A program made the translations under genes and the position numbers. Positions 35,393-43,547 of a stretch of DNA of 64,000 nt are shown here, in pieces; position 1 is the first letter of the stretch, and each line of letters starts with the position of its first letter. The notes below the pieces were generated by a model. The model saw only the letters and a program-made list of their open reading frames with translations. It did not search any database and had not been told where the DNA came from. Origin of the DNA: Streptomyces sp. QL37 (lineage in GTDB: Bacteria > Actinomycetota > Actinomycetes > Streptomycetales > Streptomycetaceae); assembly GCF_002941025.1 (NCBI RefSeq), contig NZ_PTJS01000001.1, positions 5,585,472 to 5,649,471 on the forward strand, given 5' to 3'.

Positions 35393-36023
35393 GGCGCCGC
35401 TCTTCACTCCGCGTCAGCGAGGGCCGCAGGAGCGGCCCGAGGAGCCGGTGCAGACCTGGCAGCTCGACCACACCCGCGCGCCGATCGCCACCAAGATCGT
35501 GGTCGCGGGCGGGTTCGGCGTGGGCAAGACGACCTTCGTCGGCTCGGTCTCCGAGATAACCCCGCTGCAGACCGAAGCGCTGATGACGCAGGCCAGCGAG
35601 GAGACCGACGACCTCTCGGCCACGCCCGACAAGGTCACCACGACCGTCGCCATGGACTTCGGCCGTCTCACACTGGACGACGACCTCGTCCTGTACGTCT
35701 TCGGGACACCCGGCCAGCAGCGGTTCTGGTTCATGTGGGACGACCTGGTGCGCGGCGCGATCGGCGCCGTCGTCCTGGCCGACACGCGCCGCCTCGCCGA
35801 CTGCTTCGCCGCGCTCGACTACTTCGAGAGCTGCGGCCTTCCCTACATCGTGGCCGTCAACCACTTCGAGGGGACGACCGGTTACGAGGAGGAGGACGTC
35901 AGGGAGGCCCTGACCATAGCTCCGCACGTGCCTGTTGTGATCATGGACGCGCGTAAGAGGATCACCGTCGTCGAGTCGCTGCTCGCCCTGGTGGGCCACG
36001 CACTCGATGTCGCCCCCGAGTAA
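35373..36023 (+). CDS. cvnD: Ras-like GTPase CvnD
   Basis: 216 residues. The P-loop is VAGGFGVGKTTFVGS; the switch II region reads VFGTPGQQRFWFMWDDL, a DxxG equivalent with Thr-Pro-Gly; and the NKxD position reads AVNHFE, the conservon-type variant. It is the nucleotide-dependent switch of the CvnA-D signalling complex. It starts inside the end of cvnC. It is followed 37 bases later by the flavoprotein gene, probably in the same transcript. Confidence 0.95.
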   Translation: MDSAVSEAPLFTPRQRGPQERPEEPVQTWQLDHTRAPIATKIVVAGGFGVGKTTFVGSVSEITPLQTEALMTQASEETDDLSATPDKVTTTVAMDFGRLTLDDDLVLYVFGTPGQQRFWFMWDDLVRGAIGAVVLADTRRLADCFAALDYFESCGLPYIVAVNHFEGTTGYEEEDVREALTIAPHVPVVIMDARKRITVVESLLALVGHALDVAPE

Positions 36024-36060
36024 CGACAGACGCGCCCAGTACACGTAACGGAGAACCGCG

Positions 36061-37302
36061 ATGCGGAAGATACTCATAGTCGGAGCCGGCCAGTCCGGTC
36101 TCCAGCTCGCCCTCGGACTGCAGTCCAACGGGTACGAAGTCACCCTGATGTCCAACCGCACCGCGGACGAGATCCGGTCCGGCCGGGTCATGTCGACGCA
36201 GTGCATGTTCCACACGGCTCTCCAGCACGAGCGCGACCTCCAGCTCAACTTCTGGGAGTCACAGGCTCCGAAGATCGAGGGCGTCGGCGTCTCGGTCGCC
36301 GGGCCCGACTCCTCACGGGTCATCGACTGGGTCGGCAAGCTGGACGGCTTCGCCCAGTCCGTCGACCAGCGCGTGAAGATGGCCGGCTGGATGGAGACGT
36401 TCGCCCAGCGCGGCGGACAGCTCGTCATCCACGGTGCGGCGGTCTCCGACCTGGACTACTTCTCCCGCACCTACGACCTGGTGATGGTCTCGGCGGGCAA
36501 GGGCGAGCTCGTCTCCATGTTCGGCCGGGACGCCTCCCGTTCGCCGTACGACGCCCCGCAGCGCGCACTGGCCGTCGCCTACGTGCACGGACTGGGACCG
36601 CGCCCGGAGCACCCGGAGTTCGACGCCGTGCGGTGCAACCTGGTCCCGGGCGTCGGCGAGCTCTTCATCATGCCGACCCTGACGACCACGGGCCGCGCGG
36701 ACATCCTGTTCTGGGAGGGCATCCCCGGTGGCCCCCTCGACGCCTTCCAGGGCATCAAGGACCCCTCGGAGCACCTGGCCAAGACGCTGGAGCTGATGGA
36801 GCGCTACACCCCGTGGGAGTACGCACGCGCCACCAAGGTCGAGCTGACCGACGCCAACGCCACGCTGGCGGGCCGTTACGCCCCGACCGTGCGCAAGCCC
36901 GTCGGCCGGCTGCCCGGAGGCGGCCTCGTCCTCGGTGTGGGGGACGTGGTCGTCGCCAACGACCCGATCACCGGCCAGGGCTCCAACACCGCGTCCAAGT
37001 GCGCGCACTCCTATCTGCACTCGATCCTGGCCCACGGCGACCGGCCGTTCGACGAGGAGTGGATGGAGGCCACGTTCGAGCGGCACTGGGAGAACACCCA
37101 GCACGTCGTGAAGTGGACGAACGCGATGCTCGCGCCGCCGCCGGAGCACGTGCTGAACCTGATCGGCGCCTCCGGCCAGCTCCAGCCTGCCGCCGACCGG
37201 TTCGCCAACGGGTTCAACGACCCGGCGGACTTCGACAACTTCTTCTTCGAGCCCGAGAAGACGAACGCCTACCTCGCCTCGCTGACGGGCGCTCAGGGCT
37301 GA
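36061..37302 (+). CDS. Styrene monooxygenase StyA-like FAD-dependent oxidoreductase
   Basis: 413 residues resembling the oxygenase of two-component styrene/indole monooxygenases. The FAD motif is ILIVGAGQSGLQLALGL; a second FAD-contacting motif late in the chain is VVVANDPITGQGSNTASKC; the family phrase MSTQCMFHTALQHERDL is in the substrate region. It uses reduced FAD from a separate reductase, which is not in this window, to epoxidise aromatic vinyl or indole-like compounds; the true substrate is unknown. Placement right after cvnD is a recurrent conservon association and suggests the signalling unit controls it. Confidence 0.9.
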   Translation: MRKILIVGAGQSGLQLALGLQSNGYEVTLMSNRTADEIRSGRVMSTQCMFHTALQHERDLQLNFWESQAPKIEGVGVSVAGPDSSRVIDWVGKLDGFAQSVDQRVKMAGWMETFAQRGGQLVIHGAAVSDLDYFSRTYDLVMVSAGKGELVSMFGRDASRSPYDAPQRALAVAYVHGLGPRPEHPEFDAVRCNLVPGVGELFIMPTLTTTGRADILFWEGIPGGPLDAFQGIKDPSEHLAKTLELMERYTPWEYARATKVELTDANATLAGRYAPTVRKPVGRLPGGGLVLGVGDVVVANDPITGQGSNTASKCAHSYLHSILAHGDRPFDEEWMEATFERHWENTQHVVKWTNAMLAPPPEHVLNLIGASGQLQPAADRFANGFNDPADFDNFFFEPEKTNAYLASLTGAQG

Positions 37303-37316
37303 CGCCCGCGCGCGGG

Positions 37317-37361
37317 GAACCGGGCCTTCACGTCCGTCACGCGGGCACGGGGGCCCGGTTC
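37317..37361. terminator. Bidirectional terminator
   Basis: GAACCGGGCC at 37317-37326 pairs with GGCCCGGTTC at 37352-37361 around a 25-base loop. It lies between the convergent flavoprotein and NlpC/P60 genes, abutting the latter's stop. Confidence 0.75.
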
Positions 37362-38513
37362 TCATGCGTCCGGGGCGTCGTACCCCGTGTCTGCCCCCGA
37401 GGTGGCGCCCTCGGGCAGCTCGGGGAGGGTGTACGTGCTGAGCGGCTCGCCGCCCGGGTCGGGGCGTACGGCCCCCAGCAGCGGGTTCGACGCCAGTGGC
37501 GAGACCTTCACCGTGGCACCGGGCCGGGGGGCGTGCACCACGAGACCGTCGCCGATGTAGAGCGCGACGTGGGTCGCCTCCGGGAAGTAGACCACCAGGT
37601 CGCCGGGGCGCAGCGAGCCGACCGGCACCTTCGGGAGCTGCCGCCACTGCTCCTGCGACGTGCGCGGAATGGTCCGGCCCGCCGTGGACCAGGCCTGGGA
37701 GGTGAGCCCGGAGCAGTCGTACGACTCCGGCCCCTCCGCGCCCCAGACGTAGGGCTTGCCGATCTGCTCGACGGCGTAGCGGACCGCCTCCCCGCCCTCC
37801 TCGGACGGCGGGCGGACGGAGCTGAGCGCTCCCGACGCGGTCAGCGCGTCCTGGGCGGCTCCGATGTTCTTCTCCTCCAGCCGCGCCACAGCGGCGAGCT
37901 GCTCGGCCGAGAGCGAGGCCAGCATCGCCTCGATGCCCTTCAGCCGGGACTGCACGGTGTCGCGCTGCTTCTTCTGCCGCTCGGCCAGCACCCGCTGCCG
38001 CTCCTGCGCCGCGCGGGACTTCGCCGCCAGGACCTCGGCGCGCTTCTCCGCACCGGTGAGCCGGTCGACCACGGCCGACCGGCCGGCCTGGGCACGCTCG
38101 ATGACATGGCTCTGCTCCAGGGCGCGGGCCGGATCGTCGGCCAGCAGCAGCCTCATGTACACGGAGAAGTCGGTGCTCCCCTGGTACTGGTCGCGCGCCA
38201 GACGACCGGCGTCCCGGCGCCCCGAGTTCAGTGCTCTCCGGGCCGTGGCCAGCTGGGTGCGGAGCTTCTTGGCCTCGGCGGTCCGCTTCCTCAGCTGTTC
38301 CTCGGTGCCGTTGTAGAGCTCACCGGCCTCCTCGGCCTTCCGGTAGAGCGTCTGCAACTGCTTCAGGAGTCCGGCGACGCTCCCCGGCGCCCCGGCGGCC
38401 GGGGCGGGTGCCGGCTCCGGCCCCGGTCCCGATGGCTCCGCGACGGCGGGGGAGGCGGCGAGGACCGCGGCCAGAGCCGCGGTGCAGAGGGTGCGCGCGA
38501 ACCTGCGTGACAC
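37362..38513 (-). CDS. Secreted NlpC/P60 (C40) cell-wall endopeptidase with coiled coil
   Basis: 383 residues. A signal peptide (TLCTAALAAVLAASPAVA) is followed by a Pro/Ala linker, a long coiled coil (about 50-225, including QQ-type heptads such as AAQERQRVLAERQKKQRD), and the C-terminal NlpC/P60 domain. The catalytic Cys is in ESYDCSGLTSQAW, His in ATHVALYIGDG and a third residue in VVHAPRPG. It cleaves stem-peptide bonds of peptidoglycan, like RipA of mycobacteria. The GTG start has GGAGGTG five bases upstream. A perfect 12-bp palindrome lies 29 bases before the start. Confidence 0.94.
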   Translation of the reverse strand: MSRRFARTLCTAALAAVLAASPAVAEPSGPGPEPAPAPAAGAPGSVAGLLKQLQTLYRKAEEAGELYNGTEEQLRKRTAEAKKLRTQLATARRALNSGRRDAGRLARDQYQGSTDFSVYMRLLLADDPARALEQSHVIERAQAGRSAVVDRLTGAEKRAEVLAAKSRAAQERQRVLAERQKKQRDTVQSRLKGIEAMLASLSAEQLAAVARLEEKNIGAAQDALTASGALSSVRPPSEEGGEAVRYAVEQIGKPYVWGAEGPESYDCSGLTSQAWSTAGRTIPRTSQEQWRQLPKVPVGSLRPGDLVVYFPEATHVALYIGDGLVVHAPRPGATVKVSPLASNPLLGAVRPDPGGEPLSTYTLPELPEGATSGADTGYDAPDA

Positions 38514-38541
38514 GACATCACCTCCGGTGACAGGGGTGAGA

Positions 38542-38553
38542 CCGATTAATCGG
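38542..38553. promoter_or_regulatory. Perfect palindrome upstream of the NlpC/P60 gene
   Basis: CCGATTAATCGG, a 12-bp perfect palindrome with an unusually AT-rich centre, lies within the 152-base gap between two minus-strand genes. It could be an operator or part of the promoter. I looked for a cyclic-di-AMP riboswitch here and did not see its conserved blocks. Confidence 0.4.
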
Positions 38554-38665
38554 ACTACCCCACAAGTGCTCGGATCTCGTCCATCCGGTCACTCGGCCCC
38601 GGGTGATGCAAGGACCGCAGGGCGTGCCGCCCGGGGGACACCCCGAACGGTGGACGACTGAGAAG

Positions 38666-41221
38666 TCACTCCACGGGGAACGCGTAGAAAGCCCGCTCGC
38701 GCTGCACGACGGCGGTCCTCCCGGTGGCCAGCACCCTGTACGGCGTGCCGGCCGCGCCGCCCTCCGGGTCCTGGGCACCGATGTCCTGGAACTTCCACAG
38801 CCGGCGCCCGTCCGCCGTGGCGAACGCGGTCACCTGGGAGGTGTTCGCGGCGAGCAGTGTCTTCCCGCCACCGCTCAGCGTGAGCTTGGGGGCGTCGCCA
38901 CCGAGCGGAACCTCGGTGGACCGCCGCCAGACCTGCTTTCCGGTCGCCCGCTCCACCGCGCCGACCTCCTGGTTGCGATTGGTGGTGTGGAGCAGCGTCC
39001 CGGCCGGGACGGGCGTGCCGAAGACGGACGACCCGGTGGCGTTCAGCGTCCAGACCGGCTTTCCCGTGCCCGTGTCGAAGGCCTGGAGATCGTCGCCCAC
39101 CGCGCCGTACAGCCGCCCGTCCCCGTCACCGGCCGCCCCGCCGCCGGGCGCGACGCTGCCGAACTGACGGGTCCACAGCTGCTTGCCCGTGGTGCGGTCG
39201 AAGCAGCGGAACGACGCCTTGCCCTTGGCCGCCGCCGTGTCGGCGGGGGTGAGCGTGCCCGGCTCCTGGCGTACGACGATGTCGGTGTCCCTGACGGCGA
39301 TCAGCCGGTGGACCGGGGTGCCGGGCGCCCGGCCTGCGGGGACGGAGACGCGCCAGAGCTCCTCGCGCCGCACGATGTCGTACGCGAAGAAGTACGCCTT
39401 GACGACCTGCCTGTCCTTGCCGGGCTTCTTGCCCTTCTTCGGCTTCGGCGCCTTCTCGGTGACGGTGTGGGAGCCGCTGAACCAGAGGACGGAGCCGGAC
39501 AGTCCGGTGAGAGTGGCCACCTTCATGTTCGGTACGCCGGTGAACTGGTCCACGAAGCGCACCCGGTGCACGATCCGGCCGTCCTTCGGCGACAGCCAGA
39601 GGAATTCGGTGGGGCTCGCCAGGAAGCAGAGGCTGTCCCCGGCCGCCAGGACCGCCTGGGCGCCCGCGGCGTCGGCGCGCTCCCAGATCTTCCGCCCGGT
39701 CCGGAGGTCCACGGCGGTCGCCCCGGCCGTGTCCGTCAGCACCAGCAGCCGGTCCCGCCAGATGCCCGCGGTGCGCGGCGCCGGCGCGGCGGCCGGGTGG
39801 GTGTACATCCACCGGGGATCCGGCGCCCGGCCGGGGATCGTGGGGCGGGGCTCGGCGGCCGGCTTGTCGTCGGCCGCCGACGCGCGCTCGTCGGACCCGA
39901 GGGCGGAGACGGCCGCTCCGCCCAGGACCAGCCCGGCCGCCCCGGCGGCGACGGCGGTGAGCAGCGCGCGCCGGCTGGTGGCCGGGGCGGCCGCGGGGCC
40001 CGGTGCGGTCGTCGGCGCGGCGGCGGGCGGAGCCTGGGGGAACGGCGCGGATACGGCGGGCGTGCCCTGCGGTGCGGCTGCCGGGTAGGTGTACGGGTAC
40101 GGCTGGGCGGGTGCGGACGGCGGGGGTACGGTCGTGGCCGCCTCCTGGGGGACGGCGAGCTGGGTCGTCGCCCGGTCGGAACGCGGTGCGTGCGTCCCGG
40201 TCCCCAGGAAACGGGTGGTCCGGCTGTCCTCGCCGATGTCGCCGCTGCCCCGTCCCCCGCCCGTGGGCACCGCGTCGGTGGGCTCGGCGTCGTCCCGCAC
40301 GGGGGCCCCGGCCGTCTCCTCACGGACCGGCGCCTCCAGCGCCCGCACCCGCGCCGCCTGGTCCTTCACGGCGGCCGACAGCGGCGCGGGGAGCCAGCCG
40401 CCCTTGGCGAGGCCCGCCGCGCCCTCCAGCGCCAGTTCGGCGGCGGCCGATCCGGCACCGGGCCGGTCGTCCGGGTCCTTCGCCAGGCAGCGCGCGATCA
40501 GCGCGCGCAGATCGCCGGGTACGGCGCCGAGTTCGGCGGGCCCGTGCGCGATCCGCTCGGCGGCCTCCTCCGCGGGGCCGTCGGCGAGCGGGGTCGTCCC
40601 CGTCGCCGCGTACGCCAGCAGCAGGCCCAGGACGAACAGGTCGGACGCCGGGCCGACTTCTCTGCCCTCGACCTGTTCGGGGGTGAGGTAGCCCAGCCGT
40701 ACGGACAGTTGCCCGCCCTCCCGGGCCTCGGCGGAGGCGGCGGCGCCCAGAGGCCCGAACGCGGTCAGCCGGGGGCCGTCCTCGGCCAGCAGCACCGTCT
40801 CCGGTGCCAGCCCCTGGAGCACGGCCCCGGTGGCATGGACCCGGGAGAGCGTCTCGGCCAGACCCGCGCCCAGTATCCGTACGGCACGCTCGGGCAGCGG
40901 GCCGGCCAGGCCGATCGCCTCGGCGAGCGTCACCGCGGGCACGTAGGCCGTGGCCGTCCACAGGCTGTCGTCGTCCTGCGAGGCGAGCGGCGGCTGCACC
41001 CATCCGCCGGCCAGCCGCTCCGCGGTGCGGGCCTCGGACAGGAAGCGGCGCCGGAAGGCGGGTGCGGAGGCGAGGGCGGGCCGGGCGGCCGTCACCACGG
41101 CGAGATCGTCGCGGTCCTCGCCCCGGGCCAGGAAGTGCACGGCGCTCGCGCTCGTGCGGAGGCGCGCCAGCGCGGTGTACGGGCCGAAGCGGCGTGGATC
41201 GTCCTGACGCAGCGCCTCCAT
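38666..41221 (-). CDS. Pseudokinase-PQQ beta-propeller membrane protein
   Basis: 851 residues. Residues about 1-260 follow a Ser/Thr kinase fold (RFGPYTALARLRTSASAVHFLA, then LSVRLGYLTPEQVEG, SDLFVLGLLLAYAATGTTPL, CLAKDPDDRPGAG). But the active site is gone: the ATP-binding Lys is missing (DDLAVVTAAR), HRDLKPxN reads LQGLAPET and DFG reads AFG. A Pro-rich linker leads to one membrane segment (SRRALLTAVAAGAAGLVLGGAAVSAL, about 420-445), then an extracellular PQQ/BamB-like beta-propeller with repeated blades such as DLRTGRKIWER, DRTTGKQLWTR and DTGTGKPVWTL. It is probably a signalling scaffold or receptor rather than an enzyme. Confidence 0.88.
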   Translation of the reverse strand: MEALRQDDPRRFGPYTALARLRTSASAVHFLARGEDRDDLAVVTAARPALASAPAFRRRFLSEARTAERLAGGWVQPPLASQDDDSLWTATAYVPAVTLAEAIGLAGPLPERAVRILGAGLAETLSRVHATGAVLQGLAPETVLLAEDGPRLTAFGPLGAAASAEAREGGQLSVRLGYLTPEQVEGREVGPASDLFVLGLLLAYAATGTTPLADGPAEEAAERIAHGPAELGAVPGDLRALIARCLAKDPDDRPGAGSAAAELALEGAAGLAKGGWLPAPLSAAVKDQAARVRALEAPVREETAGAPVRDDAEPTDAVPTGGGRGSGDIGEDSRTTRFLGTGTHAPRSDRATTQLAVPQEAATTVPPPSAPAQPYPYTYPAAAPQGTPAVSAPFPQAPPAAAPTTAPGPAAAPATSRRALLTAVAAGAAGLVLGGAAVSALGSDERASAADDKPAAEPRPTIPGRAPDPRWMYTHPAAAPAPRTAGIWRDRLLVLTDTAGATAVDLRTGRKIWERADAAGAQAVLAAGDSLCFLASPTEFLWLSPKDGRIVHRVRFVDQFTGVPNMKVATLTGLSGSVLWFSGSHTVTEKAPKPKKGKKPGKDRQVVKAYFFAYDIVRREELWRVSVPAGRAPGTPVHRLIAVRDTDIVVRQEPGTLTPADTAAAKGKASFRCFDRTTGKQLWTRQFGSVAPGGGAAGDGDGRLYGAVGDDLQAFDTGTGKPVWTLNATGSSVFGTPVPAGTLLHTTNRNQEVGAVERATGKQVWRRSTEVPLGGDAPKLTLSGGGKTLLAANTSQVTAFATADGRRLWKFQDIGAQDPEGGAAGTPYRVLATGRTAVVQRERAFYAFPVE

Positions 41222-41292
41222 GGCGCACCCCCCTTGTGACCGTGCCCTCGGCACCTGACCGCAGATCTTACGGGCGGGGGTCGCGATACCGC

Positions 41293-41568
41293 TCAGGACC
41301 CGCTGCGGGGCTTGGTCCAGGGCCACTTGGGCGCGAAACGCTCACGGCCCCCGGGGGCGTACTCGTACACCCAGCCGCGCTGCAGCCCGAGGCGCTTCGA
41401 ATAACCCGCCGGAGCGCGCCGGTACGCGTACACGGTGGCGGGCCCGCCGTCGGCGTCCGGCACCGGGACCTCGTACCACTTGGGCGGATGACCGGTCGGG
41501 CCGAGCAGGACGGGCAGCACCCGGCCGTCCAGGGGGCCGCCGCGGAAGGGCGTGTTCTCGCTTTTCAC
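41293..41568 (-). CDS. Small conserved hypothetical protein
   Basis: A 91-residue protein, MKSENTPFRGGPLDGRVLPVLLG, with WYEVPVPDADGGPATVYAYRRAP and GWVYEYAPGGRERFAPKWPW. It is rich in aromatic residues and glycine, with no signal peptide or membrane segment. The phrase GGPLDGR is typical of a widespread small actinobacterial family of unknown function. It stands alone between the pseudokinase gene and a TetR gene. Confidence 0.75.
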   Translation of the reverse strand: MKSENTPFRGGPLDGRVLPVLLGPTGHPPKWYEVPVPDADGGPATVYAYRRAPAGYSKRLGLQRGWVYEYAPGGRERFAPKWPWTKPRSGS

Positions 41569-41620
41569 CGGGCCAGTCTGACCCAGGCGGCTGCCGGGAC
41601 GCCTGTCCGGCCCCGCGGGA

Positions 41621-42382
41621 TCAGCCGGGCGGCAGCAGGTGCGCGGCCCGGCCGGCCACCGGGATGATCAGTGTCGCGAGCCGCCCGGCGGGGCCGTCGG
41701 CGGTCTCCTGGCTCAGCAGCTCCGCCACCACGGCCTCCGTCTCCTCGTCCGAGGCCGCCGTGGCCGCGAGCAGGGCCATCAGGTGGTCGACCAGCCAGCC
41801 CCGCAGGTCCGAGGCGGCCGGCTGCTTCTCCTCGTCCAGCCAGATCAGGGACGCCGCCTCCACGGCCGCGATCCAGGTGCGCACCATCATCCGCAGGCGT
41901 GGTCCGGCGGGTTCCTGTCCCGGGCCGTCGCCCCTGCCCAGGTGGAGCAGGATCTGCTCGGCCGCCGACCTGCGCACACCGTCCACGATGGTGGAGGTGC
42001 GCGAGGTCTCGGCCACACTGCCCCCGCGCAGCAAGGCGCTGAACCCGGCGTCGTGCTGGTCGACGAAGCCGAGGTAGCGGTCCAGGACCCGGCTGACCCG
42101 CTCGGTGGGCGGCCCGACGGCGGGTTCCGCGAAGCAGAGCGTCAGCTGCTCGGCGGCCGACCCGAGGGCTGCCTCGTACAACTGCTGCCTGCCTCCGGGG
42201 AAGTAGCGGTAGACGAGCGGGCGGGAGACCCCGGCGGCGGCCGCGACCTCGTCGATCGACACGTCGTCGGGTGCCCGGTGGGCGAAGAGCGTGAGCGCCG
42301 CGCCCAGCAGTTGGGCGCGGCGCTCCTCGACACCGAGCCGTCGGTATGCGCGGGCCGGCGGTGCTGCGGGTGCGGAGGTCAT
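41621..42382 (-). CDS. TetR family transcriptional regulator
   Basis: 253 residues. The N-terminal HTH reads DDVSIDEVAAAAGVSRPLVYRYFPGGRQQLYEAAL, with the canonical VYRYF. The C-terminal domain is long and includes MMVRTWIAAVEAASLIWLDE. The start at MTSAPAAPPAR is preferred over an upstream in-frame codon. It lies 40 bases downstream of, and probably co-transcribed with, an AurF-like diiron oxygenase gene, so it is likely the regulator of the two divergent diiron genes next to it. Confidence 0.9.
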   Translation of the reverse strand: MTSAPAAPPARAYRRLGVEERRAQLLGAALTLFAHRAPDDVSIDEVAAAAGVSRPLVYRYFPGGRQQLYEAALGSAAEQLTLCFAEPAVGPPTERVSRVLDRYLGFVDQHDAGFSALLRGGSVAETSRTSTIVDGVRRSAAEQILLHLGRGDGPGQEPAGPRLRMMVRTWIAAVEAASLIWLDEEKQPAASDLRGWLVDHLMALLAATAASDEETEAVVAELLSQETADGPAGRLATLIIPVAGRAAHLLPPG

Positions 42383-42422
42383 ACCCCGAAGCCTAAGGCC
42401 GGCCGGCACATGGGGGGCGGCG

Positions 42423-43358
42423 TCAGGCCAGCAGACCCGAGCTCTTCCACAGCCTGCGTCCCACCCCGTTGAGCACCCCGATGTCGTCGAAGAAGTCCGT
42501 GAGCCGCTTCGCTCCCGTCTGCATGACCTCCGCCCGGTGGCCGCTCGCCCTCACCTGTGCGACGGCCTCGTGGCGGTCCAGGCCCACGTTCTCGTACACC
42601 TGCGGGTTGACGAAGCAGACGGAGAACACGCGTGCCGCCTCACCGCAGTTCAGCCGGGTGAGCCTGCGCTGCCACGGGGGAGCGGTGACCATCTGGCGGC
42701 GCAGCTCCTCGCGTGCGTAGCGCACGTGCCGCGCCTCCTCGACCACATGGATGCGGGTCACTCCGCGTACGAGCGGCTGGACGCGCTCGTCGGGGAAGGT
42801 CAGCCGCTGCATCCAGTCCAGGATCTCCTCGCCGAGCAGGGTCGCGGCGAACGAACCGGGGGTGGTGGAGACGGTCTTCAGCACCCGCGCCAGGTTGTGG
42901 TAGCGCCGGGGGACCGGGTAGGCGGGCGCGCCGCCCCACTCGATCATGCGGGCGAACATCATGGAGTGCCGGCACTCGTCGGCTATCTCGGTGAGGGCGT
43001 AGCGGACGTGCTTGCTGGTCACGGACTTGTCGTAGATGTGCCGGACGAGCAGCTGCATCAGGATGATCTCGAACCAGATCCCCAGCGAGGCCAGGGAGGC
43101 CGCCTCGTGGCGGGCCAGGTCCATCCGCTGATCCTCGGACATCTTCCGCCACAGCGGGGTGTCGTAGAGGGAGACCAGCTCGGGCGGCCAGAACCACTTG
43201 CCGTCCTCGACGGCCGAATCCCAGTCGAGCTCGGTGTCCGGGTCGAAGGAGTGCTTGGCCGATGCCTCGAGCAGGCGGGCCGCCACCTGTTCGCGGTCCT
43301 TGAGGGGACCGAGCGCGTCGCGCAGCGCCTGAATGTCCTCGTCGGTCACGGTCGTCAC
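42423..43358 (-). CDS. AurF-like diiron oxygenase
   Basis: 311 residues of the AurF/p-aminobenzoate N-oxygenase-like ferritin fold. Diiron ligands are visible on four helices: Glu in WFEIILMQLL, E-x-x-x-H in TEIADECRHSMMF, Glu in LLGEEILDW and E-x-x-x-H in VVEEARHVRYAREEL. AurF-type enzymes oxidise aryl amines or other small molecules with O2; the substrate here is unknown. It is divergent, across 189 bases, from another diiron protein and followed by a TetR gene, forming a compact oxidation module. Confidence 0.9.
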   Translation of the reverse strand: MTTVTDEDIQALRDALGPLKDREQVAARLLEASAKHSFDPDTELDWDSAVEDGKWFWPPELVSLYDTPLWRKMSEDQRMDLARHEAASLASLGIWFEIILMQLLVRHIYDKSVTSKHVRYALTEIADECRHSMMFARMIEWGGAPAYPVPRRYHNLARVLKTVSTTPGSFAATLLGEEILDWMQRLTFPDERVQPLVRGVTRIHVVEEARHVRYAREELRRQMVTAPPWQRRLTRLNCGEAARVFSVCFVNPQVYENVGLDRHEAVAQVRASGHRAEVMQTGAKRLTDFFDDIGVLNGVGRRLWKSSGLLA

Positions 43359-43547
43359 GGCTGAAGGCCTCTCGCAGAGGGGTTACCGGCGGTCAAGTTT
43401 CCGCTCACGAATTATGAGACTGCCTGTCAGCAAGGGAGTCAATCCCTCGTGCGCGACTTGTTGACCGCGCGTCTACCAACGTGTGAACCTGCCAACTGAC
43501 GTCAGCACCACGGAATGCACGATCCTCGCCGGGCGAAGGAGCTGTCC

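Noticed and set aside
38514..38665. Possible cyclic-di-AMP (ydaO) riboswitch upstream of the NlpC/P60 gene
   Set aside because: The class is common before such genes, but its conserved blocks were not found on the coding strand.
38603..41239. An 878-codon plus-strand frame opposite the pseudokinase gene
   Set aside because: Shadow frame rich in Arg/Gly/Ala without recognisable domains.
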